64,000 nt of DNA from the NCBI RefSeq assembly GCF_037975245.1, contig NC_092583.1, forward strand, positions 15,293,264 to 15,357,263. Reading direction: 5' to 3'. Position numbers and translations under genes: made by a program. The DNA is from Apostichopus japonicus. Its lineage: Eukaryota > Echinodermata > Holothuroidea > Aspidochirotida > Stichopodidae. The notes beneath the pieces were generated by a model. It had not been told where the DNA came from. It ran no database searches and saw only the letters and a program-made list of their open reading frames with translations. Below are positions 16,601 through 28,600 of this stretch, piece after piece (within the stretch, counting starts at the first letter, position 1; each line of letters opens with the position of its first letter).

Positions 16601-19600
16601 TCAAGAGATTTAATTGTCATCATTCCACATACCCTGACCCTGCAAGGTTTTAATTTTTTTTTACATACGAGTGTTCGAAAAATTTGAAAGTAGAGTGTGA
16701 TCATTTCAAGTTTGCACCATGTACAGTCCTAAATATCTAGTTCATCTTTTAGATAAAACAATAATTTGGAAAAAGTTAAAGAGTTTGACACTTTTTGATG
16801 AAGATGAAGATGTTGATTTTACCTTGGCTGTCTGCATGGCTTGCTCTTTCTCTTCTTTGTTGGAATTCCTGCCAACCCAAACAAATATCTGAGGAAGAAG
16901 AAGATCAAAACAAAAGCTGGACATCAGACATACACCATGACAGATTAACAAAGAAACAACTGAGGGATAAGAAAAAAAATAAAACTATTAATCTGAATAA
17001 GCTGTCCAAGAATCTGTATTTCAGACTACGTTGGAACTACTAGATGGGTTATATAATCAGACAAGAAATCCACTGTAACCTGATTACAGAAATAAGTCAT
17101 AGTAAGTGTGTGTTCGTACTTCAGAGTAAGTATCTAGTAACATGACATCATCTTCAATCAGGTCTTCTTGGGAAAAGTCATAGAGCTCCTCAACCTGGAA
17201 ATATCCTTTGGCGTTGGAACCGTGGAAGAGACGAGCTTGGTGAGTTGGCACTTCTTCCTGTGTACAAGAAGAGAAAATGATCAAGTTTTAAATTGCATAT
17301 TCATCTCATGATAAACTCAATCTAAGTGACAGACACTGAGATTGTGACTCAAGCAGAAGTGACAGACCAAGTCTAGGTAACAGACTGACTTTATAATACC
17401 AGTCTAAGTCTGCAACTGCAGTCTAGGTGTAAAAGACTGAATTTACAATTCCAGTCTATGTAAACATGCCAAGTCTACAACTCCCAGTCTAGGTGAAAGA
17501 CTGAGTTGACAAATGCCAGTCAAATCGACACAAACTCAGTCTACAATTATATTCCAAATAAACAGATTATTAAACTACAACTCCAGTCTAGGCGACAGAC
17601 CAAGTCTAAAAGTCTGATCCAGTCTGCAATGCTAGTCCAAATGAGAAATCTCACTTACATGTAACTTCTTGTCGGATGCATATTCTCCTTTCCCTCCCAA
17701 TGATTCCCAGACTTCATCTGTCTCTGATCCTTCTGCGACAATTGTAAAGGCATCGCTGCAAAGGGAAGCAAACACAGTTAAAAAATTGGGTTACTTAGTC
17801 ACTTTGTAACAGTCACCATGACCCACTAGCCATGTGACTCTGACCCACTTCCCCTACTCAGTAAATCACACCAGCAACTTGCCATTACTGGCATGGCCAC
17901 TCTTGTACAAATTCAATACTTTTCCAATGCACTCCATGGGAATGTGATCTGTCATAGCCCACAATCTACGTGACTGTAGCCCACCTACCCCACGCACTCA
18001 CTGACTTACAATCACCACTCTTGTACAGAATTAATACTTGATTGGTGCAAAATCCATGTGGATGAGACCCACCACGGCCCACAATCCATGTGATTGTGGC
18101 CCACCTATCCCACTAACTGAATTACCATTAGAAGCCCAATAACAGTTGATGAAGTGGTCACTTACACTGGAGAGATGAGTTTGGCGACATTTTTGGCGAG
18201 TTCTCTTTCATCTCCACTACCGCCTTTGCCACACCAGAGGAAGATGTTGTTTGGAGATTGGATAACAAATATGTCATTAGAGTTCAGGGAGGAAGCTACA
18301 GCTGGAACCTGAAAATGAGATGTCACTTTATAATTGTAAAGTACAAAATCCTGTTATCTCAAACTTCAACAAAATGATAAAATAGTTTAAGCATCATTTC
18401 AGAGCTTTGTTGCGATTAAGAATTAGCAAGTACAACATCAGCAAAGAAACTAATTTCTCCATTACCATAAATTCTTGGTTCTTTGCATACATTCTCAACT
18501 CAGGACATGACATGAATTTTAGATCATTAGAACTCAGAGATGAAAATGGACATTTGCCACATTTTTTGATCAGTGGACCTTTCAACTAATAACCTTTTTA
18601 GGGAGGTCACTAAAGTTGGCTTCAAGATCATGTCATAGGGAAGAAGCATTTTATCTGATACATGTTTGAATTAGCCAGTAGTGAATGGACGACTCACCTC
18701 AATGGCTCTTGTGTTGTACTCATTTGTACCTCTGATGTGGAAGACACGTGTGCCACCTTCATATGAGATGTCTGCTTGCTTTGAGTTCTTGAAGCCACTG
18801 GCTTTGCCACCCTGTCAAGGAAGACATCGAAGACTATTATTTTAGAAGAAACAATAATTCGACGAGCAAAAATGAGCAGAAATTGAGTCAATTGGGGGGT
18901 CTTGAAAAATTGTTACCAGTTGTCAATATTTTAATCTTCATGGAGTCTCCATGGAGTGTTCAAGACTTACCATATGAATGACGAGCTTTCCTTTGAAGAG
19001 TTGCAGAAAGTGATTGGGTTCTTTTCCTTGAGTTACTCGGATCTGTGTAAACAAAGATAGATATCTCTTCAAAATTAGTTTTAAACAAAAAACATCACGA
19101 AAAGACCCAATTTATTTACATCAAACCATATATATGTAATCAAAGCACTGTCACACAAGGTCAACTTGAACCTGTCGATCAGAGAAACTAACAAAAGAAG
19201 AAATTGTTAACATATCATATTTCATCCATAGGAGTGCTAGCTCAGTGGTTAATGCCGGTGCCTTTCAATCATAAGGTCCCCGGTTCCAGTTACTCCCAGA
19301 TTAATGTATGTCGTCCAGTTACTCCCAGATTAATGTATGTCGTCCAGTTACAGAGTTGTTGACAATTAACAATTCATAATCCTGGGCGTTAAATATGAAT
19401 GTAAGAGACTGACTTTGGTCAGCTTGCGGCTTTGATAAGCCAATGAGGCTTCTTCGCGAGTTCCTGCTTGCAGGAGGATCTAAAATACATCCCATTAGTG
19501 GCAGGCCTACGTACAGTATTTACACTAGAACTGAGAGACAAAAAACAACACACAACGTTGTTACTTGGGCAAGTTGTACCAAGTACCATTCTGCGGTCGG

Positions 19601-22600
19601 CCTAAATAACAGAATAACCAATTAGGCAGAAGTTTGACAGACTTTTCGTTTCCATGCTCATTGAAATCTATCCAGGTTTGTTCTGTGTTTCTGATTTGCT
19701 GATTAAACAAGATAGGAATTATATTATATTTTTTAATTAACTATTTAAGACCAGAATAAATGACACAAGCCACCCACACCCACATGTGAGATGAAAATTG
19801 AATTAAACAGAGCATATCCTGCATTGTTTTGTTAGATGTATGACCTTTGACAGTACAGTTCTGCTTCTGTGCCTTATCACAAAAATATCTTCTATCCGTC
19901 AGGGCTTGTCACGTCATCTGCTGACAGAATCTTATATACTGATTCAAGTCTGTAAACTCTGTAACCATCAATGGAAGGGTCATTGTAGGTGTTCACTTAC
20001 AGACTATAGCTTACAGAAATCTACATCATTGGATTGAAAGAAAATCTTCCTGTACAAATCATGCAGTAACCGTGACAACCCACCTGAACGGGAGCACCAT
20101 TGTATTGGTCATCTAGTCTGGTAGCATGAAGAGCAGCAGACCCTTTCTCATCTGTTGTTGAGTGTGTCCCCTATTTATGAAAATGAAAATTGATGGGTTT
20201 TAAAATGGACATAACAAATATCTTGAAGAAACTGCTCCTTCAATCTATAAAGAATGTCAATGATTGTGTCCAATTATTAAAAAAGAAAGAAAGTACAATA
20301 TTATCAGCAGTTCTAATGTTATGGTATCCAAAGACACAATTATCTTTACTAATCTTATGTGATGCCATCAATATCAAAAGGTGACATCATCCTTCCTAGG
20401 TCTAATGTGACATCATAGTTTACATCATCGGATGACATCGCCCTTACAATGCTAATGTGATGTCACCAGTTTCAAAGACGACATCGTCTGTGCTATTCTA
20501 ATGTGATAATATCATCATTTAAAAATGTTATTGTCATTACCATTCTTAATGTAATATCATAGTTATTCAGGATTATTAGCTGTTTTCTGTAAGAGATAAC
20601 AGTTTCTCTTTTCTTTTCTTTCCTTTCCTTTTCGTTTTGTTTTTTACTTTTACTCCAGTTTCTTTGCCAGTCATGGAGAATGGTTTCATCATTGTGCCAT
20701 ACTCACCAACCAATAGTATATGATGTACTGTTCACGACCTCTGACCTGGTATGTGTACAGAACAATGTAGGAGTCTCCTCCAAAGAACTGACCATACAGG
20801 TTAGGTTCAAGCTCCACCAACTCAAAGTCTTCAATCCTCCAAATCTAAAAATGGAGGGAAAATAAATGAATTATGACTATCATGTTACCACATGATGTGT
20901 ATAAATGTGTATAAATACACAGTAAAATACATACTAGTGATACAATGGAAAACATACTGCATAGCAACATACAATACAGTAGCATGCACATAACTTGGTA
21001 CAGATACTTCCATACTATTAAATACACAGTAAACCACAAAGTAAATTATTACCACACAGAGTAGTACGCATATATACAGAAGTATACATATGAAATGGAT
21101 ACTGCACACACTAAATCATCAATTAACATAGTAACACACACACTATCATGTATACTATATTACACATTCTACCAGAATAGTATGCACAGTAAATCACTAA
21201 CATGCTATACTAACGCACACATTAGTTTGCATTTAGACAGAATACTATACACAGTTAACCCCAACTAACATACTAATACTGACATTAACAGAGAATAATT
21301 TATCTATTTTGTACACAGCTATACAAAATTGTGAAATTGCTACACAAGTCCAAAGATGTAAATAGCAGATTTTTACAAAGTAACCACAGTACTTTTGAAA
21401 AGACAAAAATACACAAAACTTGAACGCTGTATTACCATGGGTACCAAAATGCACATTATCAATAGGACAGTTTGCACACCAACACATTACCACACAAAGT
21501 AGTGTGAATTACAGAAGTGCAAATTCTGACGGGATACTTTGCAAGCTATATCACCATTTCAGATGATAATATACACATAAGATTCTAATTCACACACATC
21601 AATATACATAGACAACAGTATAAATTCAAGCACATGTATACAAAGTGAAGATCAGACAGCCACAGGATAAATAGTACAAGCCATATCCACCCCTCCCCCA
21701 CACACAAAAGGGGGAGCCAGCCAGACAGATTAGCTATTAGCTTGTTTTGGCTTATAACATAGGAATATGCACTACCTTCTATCTTCACAATCTTTTTTAA
21801 GACTAAAATTGCTTAACGTTATCTTCCTGTCCTTCCCTCTTTTGTATCTATCTTCCTTTTTTTCATGTTTAAAAACTGGTTCTAAATTGGGGAGAAACCA
21901 AAAGGGTGGAATGATGGTTTTGCTAACTACCTGCATTTTGCCTGAGCCATCGTCTGGCATGTTGCACCGTGCAGCCATCTCTGGATCCTTCTCCAGATCA
22001 GCACTCTTCACCTGGTGCAGTTTGCTGGCATCAAATTTCGTCTTTTCAACTTTAGCTGTTTTGTGAAATGAGATGTAAGTTATGAATATCCTAACTAGGC
22101 ATGTTAAAATGGAGAACATGAATAGTTGGATATAGTGCGTGTGTGTGTGTGTATATATGTATATAAGCTACATATATATAAGCTACATATATATAAAAAA
22201 CCACAAATTGTTAAACCTTTGCAGTTGATTAATTGTCATAAGGCCTAACTCTACAGTATGACTTTATAAGTTGCTATTATAATTGGGGTGTTATTTGACT
22301 TCAATAACATAATGACTTGTCAATTGACTTGACAAAAACAATAGAAGAAGTGTAGATATACACACATACATATTATACAAACACACAATAACTCACATCA
22401 AAGCCTTGTATACTCCCCACAAACTATAGCAACCTTATATACCATCAAGAGTCTTGGTCTAAAAGTAGCAACTGAACCATTAACTTACCAATACCACGTC
22501 CAGCGATGTGAGTTCTGCCTGGACCAGCAACATCATCTTTGTCCTTCCAACCTCTGAAGATGGCCTTGAACTGAGCTGATTCTGCTCCCTCTGGTATGGT

Positions 22601-25600
22601 CGTCACCTCTGTATGGGGAGGCAGCTGCTTAGCCTTGATGAAGCCCTGTTCATTCACAAAACAATACAAGACTATCTGATGAAACTAGTTTGTTCAGAAT
22701 AATGAAGATGTCTCTAGAATATAGAATACCTCTGTATTGGGAGGCAGCTGCTCAGCCTTGATGAAGCCCTGTTCATTCACAAAACAATACAAGACTACCT
22801 TATGAAACTAGTTCAGAATAATGAAGATGTCTCTAGAATATAGAATACCTATGTATTGGGAGGCAGCTGCTTAGCCTTGATGAAGCCCTGTTCATTCACA
22901 AAACAATACAAGACTATCTGATGAAACTAGTTTGTTCAGAATAATGAAGATGTCTCTAGAATATAGAATACCTCTGTATTGGGAGGCAGCTGCTTAGCCT
23001 TGATGAAGCCCTGTTCATTCACAAAACAATACAAGACTACCTCATGAAACTAGTTTGTTCAGAATAATGAAGATCTCTTTAGAACATTAACCTTATTTGG
23101 GAAACCTAACTCGAAAAGATAATATTGTTTGTAGCCAGTCAGTCATGAAACCCTTTGCAGGTATCACAAGTTGCTGGTATGAAATACATAACTCATACAG
23201 GTAAAATGTAGGTCAAATGGACATCGAGTTAGGACAAATGTTTACTCAGGAAACTAAACTGACTTTGAAGATATGATCACCAAAGGATGACATTAAACAC
23301 TCATCTTTCTTTGGCAAATTTACAATGCACTCTAAAACATATTTTTGTCAGACCACAACAATATCTTGTTTTATAGCTAACAATCAGAAGAGGTCATATA
23401 ATATTAATGTAAGCTTTGTAATGGCCTGTATGCTAGATACATGGATCCAAGGCTACTTACCACAGCATTCTTAAATGCATTTGATCTCTCTTGCTTGGTG
23501 GCATTCTTACCCTTCCACACAAAAATGCCAGACGCTCCTTGGTCTACGATGAAACAGTCCTACAAGAGATTAAAAGAAAAAAACTTGCATCATGTATATT
23601 CATATACTCCGATAAACGGTAGACGTTTGAATATTGATGTGAAATGTATGATGTTTATTCTATTCTTACGAAATAACAAAAGTAGCAAACAAGTTATATA
23701 TAAAGGAACACATCACCAACTGTTCATATCAGCAAGGAAAAGGTTTGTGGAATAGAGCTTTATGGACACGAGAGGCAACTAATGGTGCCAACCCTCTTTG
23801 TGCATTTTTCAAATTCATTGTTTTTCATCTTTAAAGAAGATTTTATGTCATGAAAGAAACTATACATGATTTAAAAAGAATTAATTTACTAATTGAGAGG
23901 TTGCATAGGTCAGTCTAAGAAGAAAACAAATGATGAAGTTCTGAAGAGTACTTACGTTAGTGTCCAGCATACTCTGCTTGAGGGGCTTAGCAGCGACCTC
24001 AGTGACCACTAATGACCCTGACTCATCGGTCACTCTGTAAAGAGGATATGAATTTAAATGGTCAATGAGAGAGGTTGGGGAAATAAACTCCTGGGGAGCT
24101 TCCTCCTTAGTAATGAGAAGTGTGCTAGATTTACACAACACTCATACATTATGCTATGTACCTTGTAATCTACTAGCATTTAAAGTATTTGAGTTTATCC
24201 CTCTAGGCATATCATACACGGGTACCTCATATTACATACACATCTGTATTACAATTCATAATGTTAGCTAGCAGTGTCATGGTAGGTTAGACAACATTCT
24301 TTCATAATATTATGTACCAGGCCTCGACAAATATGGTCGCTTACTCACCAATGGCTAGTAGAATTTTGCGACTGGCGAGCAAAAAGTGCACTACGCTCGA
24401 CATTTTGGCGAGTGGCTCAATCGTTCACTGACTTTGTACGATAGGCTTACTTTTAACTTGTGAGCCAGTCGATAAAGGCCTATTGCCTAATGTTACACAT
24501 CACAGTAGTATTATCAAGTGCACTGTTACAAGTTAGGCCATACCACTTAGGCTTATATCACACAAACAATTAGCGGGGAAAATTGGCGAGTAAATTTAAC
24601 GTTTGGCGAGTAGAATTTTAGACTCGGTCGCCAGTTGGCGAGTAGTTTAATAAAAAATTGTCGAGGCCTGTTATGTACTCATATCTACTAGAACTATCAC
24701 GATAGTTTTGAACTATATTGTTTCATAATATTCATACACTTGGGTAGCAGCATTTTAACCACTAGGAATGTCGTACTAGGTTTATACAAAGCTACAACAT
24801 TACTAAACCCAAACTCCCAGGTCTGGGTATTAACAAGCAACGATACTTTTGTGTCTCAGCTCTACTTGACGTTAATAAACTGGTATCAGTTAATGGGCTA
24901 GGTGGATGGGAAGGTGCATTAGTAGAGTGGGGACAGGTTGGAGAGAACAACAGTAAATCAATGTACATGTACTTGCATTAATGGTACTACTGTGCTGGGT
25001 TACCATTACACTGTGAGACGATATTATACGTATGTGCACTAGTGTACATAGTACTATGAGTACCATACCAGGTGTACAGAACACTCCTATATACTACACT
25101 ATATGTACAGTAATACATACTAGCATTCTTGATGCTAGGAATATCATGCTACAGTAATACTACACTACATAATATTACATACACATGGGTACTACCATTC
25201 ATAGTACTAGGGGTATCATACTAGGTGTATATCTCACTGCTACATGATACTATGAATGAACAGCTGCTAGAATTCACATCACTCATAATTACCACTTATT
25301 GGTCTAATTCACTAATTCATGATATGACATACACATGGGTACTAGCATACATAACACTATGGGTATCATACTAGGTGTATATCTCACTGCTACAATATAC
25401 TATCTATGAACAGCTGCTAAAATTCACATCACTAGGAGTATCATAATTACCAGTATAGGTCTACTTCACTAATTCATAATATAACATAAACATGGGTACT
25501 AGCATACATAACACTATGGGATATCATTCTAGGTGTACATCTCACTGCTACATGATACCATGTATAAACAGCTGCTAAAATTCACATCCCTAGGAGTATC

Positions 25601-28600
25601 ATAATTACCAGTGTTGGTCTAATTCACTACTACATAATATTATATACACATGGGTACTAGCATACATAACACTATGGGGTATCATACTAGGTGTATATCT
25701 CAATGGTACATGATACCATGTATGCACAGCTGCTAGAATCCACATCACTAGGAGTATCATAATTACCAGTATAGGTCTATTTCACTTATTCATAATATGA
25801 CATACACATGGGTACTAGTATACATAACACTATGGGGTATCATAGTTAGGTGTATATCTCACTGATACATTATAGAATTCATATCACTGGGAGTATCATT
25901 ATAGGTGCATAGGTCTACTTCACTACTACATAATATTATCTACACATGGGTACTAGCATTCATAACACTATGAGTATCATGCTAGTTTTACACAGTACTC
26001 CTACAATGTATAACAATACAAACTAGAAGTATCATGCTAGTTCTATACCACAAGGTCAGACCATAGTAAATTCATATGTAGTTAGCATAAAAGCACTAGG
26101 CAGTGTGTAGATTAGACAGGACTTGTGTCTGACTGAAATACATTAAAGCAGTTAACGACATGGACTTGTCAGTGAGGATGTGGGAATAAATGGCTGGCAG
26201 GGAGGGTGTTGACAAGTGTACAATGAATTACTGGGAAAGCATAATAGTCACTTGCATTAATATGGATTTTGCTGGATTTTGTCAATTAGGATAATTGTTA
26301 CTGACTGCAATTCACTGATTCACAAATAAAAAACTTTTACGATAGAAAATTATAGTTTCGACCTCAAAAGTGCCATTTAGATAGTTGCTTCAACCTACTA
26401 GCTACAAAATCTGTTGTTATTTTGAGCAACAATGGATATGAAACATTCAAACATTTCATCCATATCTAAAAGGAAACTTGTGGTCCATTTTATTTTGGAA
26501 TGAACCACTCCCAGGACACTTCCTGCAAAAGATTGTAAAACACTTTTACAATAGGAAGTGGTACTTGCTAAAAATTATGACTCATTCATATATATTCATA
26601 TATGACTCATCCATATCACTTATTCCGACTTGTCGCTATACATTTTCTGACTTGCTTCTTTACATAAGCAACAAAATGGTCATGAATATTTGTATTGAGG
26701 CTCAGATTGTAAATATAGAAAGTTTGAATGATCACTATATTGTTTTGACTCTAACTATCATTGTCATAATTTTTATATTAATATCATTATGACTACTGCT
26801 ATCATCATCATTTTGACTACCACTATCATTATCACTATAGTTACCACTATCAATATTTTCACTATCACCATTACTATCAACATCGTTATTACTATCATTA
26901 TTTTACCAGTGATCAATACAAAATTTTACCATCATTACCACTATCAATTCATTATCACTATTAATATTGCCAACAATATCATTATTACTATCATTATTTT
27001 ACTATCAATACCATTATCATCATTATCCCTAACACTATCATCATCACTTTAACCATCAATATCATCATCACTATATCACTATCATTATTCTACTGTCAAA
27101 ATAATTATCATCTCTATCACTATAATTAGGAGTGTTAGCTCAGTGGTTAACGCCAGTGCCTTCCAATCATAAGGTCCCGAGTTCAAGTCACTCTAAGATT
27201 AATGTATGTCGTCCAGTTACAGCGTTGTTGAGAATTGACAATTCATTATCATGGACGTTAAAAATGAATCTAAGGGACTGACTTCGGTCAGCTTGCTGCT
27301 TTGATAAGCCAATGATGGCTTCTTCGCGAGTTCCTGCTTGCAGGAGGATCTAAATACATACATACATACATACATACATACATACATACATACATACATA
27401 CATACATACATACATACACACATACATACATACATTATTATTATTTTATAGTAAATACTGTTATCATCTTTATTACATTTTAACTATCAATGTCACTATC
27501 ACCACTATCATTATCACTATCATAATTTAACTGTTAATGTCATTATGACTAAACACTATCATTTTCACAATTTAACTATCAATGTCACTATCACCACAAT
27601 CATTATCACTATCACAATTTAACTGTCAATATCATTATCGTTGCTATATAAAGATATAGCGTTGTAGATTCTCATGCAGATTGAAGTTCGATAGCTATTG
27701 GTCATAAAAAATTTATAATGAAAACAGGTAAAAAAGACAAAATCTTCCTTAAATGGATTTGTTGTATCCACAGACTAAGAGCGAGTAGGAAACAGCCAAA
27801 ATTTGAGCATGCAATAGTAGGCATAAAAGTCATCTTTGCAAGCATTCACCCTCATGGTCAGAAAAGCGTTGGTAACTACCAATGGAAACAACCCACCAAT
27901 AAAACCAAAGATAGTACCAGAGAAAAAACACAAATTATCTGTCACAATTCACCATACCAAGAGCTTCAAAGCAGGCTGATTTAAGTAGATACATTTTGGT
28001 AACTGCCACTCAACATTCTGTCACTCAACATTCTATAGTTTCAAGACAAAACTATATAAAGATTTATGTGAGGCCTTGATGCAAGTTTCTCCCACAGTCT
28101 GCACGTGTCTACCCCACCCACCTTTCCCACTTTCCCATTCCCCACCTTTCCTTGGTTTCGTTAACAGACATGACAAAAGCTGCTTAACCCTTCTGAACAT
28201 AGGGGGTTGGGCACACAATTAGGATTTGGGGCACTTAATCTTTTAAAAAGTTAGGGACAACTTCTCTATTAGGAAGTTGATTTAGATCAATAGAGAACAA
28301 AATTTGGAATTGATAATTTTATAAAAATTGCAAATTATATGCAAATTTTAATATGCAAATTAGTTTTAATTGGAAAACACCAAAATACAATAAAAATCCC
28401 TAATGACTTCAAAATTGACTTCAAATTGTATGATAAAGGTTCTTCTGGGGTTGCTCTTTCAGATGATACCTTATTTTCTGAAATCTATTGAGGATTGACA
28501 GAGTTATGACTGATTTCATTTAGTACAAATGATGTTTACTTTGTTTACTTTCGAAAATTACAGCCTAACGTTGGCATAACGTTAGGCCTAGCCTAGCCTT

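Larger units (their letters stand above)
26745..27660. repeat. degenerate (ATCATT/ACTATC) satellite split by a SINE
   Basis: Long stretches of ACTATCATTATCACT-type sequence lie at 26745-27128 and again at 27438-27660, interrupted by the SINE and its tail. The composition is the same on both sides, so the SINE inserted into an existing array. It is in villin intron 6. Confidence 0.85.

Noticed and set aside
19235-19305. Possible tRNA gene
   Set aside because: A and B boxes are present, but no acceptor-stem pairing or anticodon arm is convincing, and a second full copy with a common body shows it is a SINE.
26478-27052. Plus-strand frames of 104 and 87 codons rich in Ile and Thr
   Set aside because: They come from the ATCATT/ACTATC microsatellite.
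27217-27435. Minus-strand frame with a Tyr-Val-Cys-Met repeat
   Set aside because: It is the (CATA)n tract at the SINE tail read in one frame.
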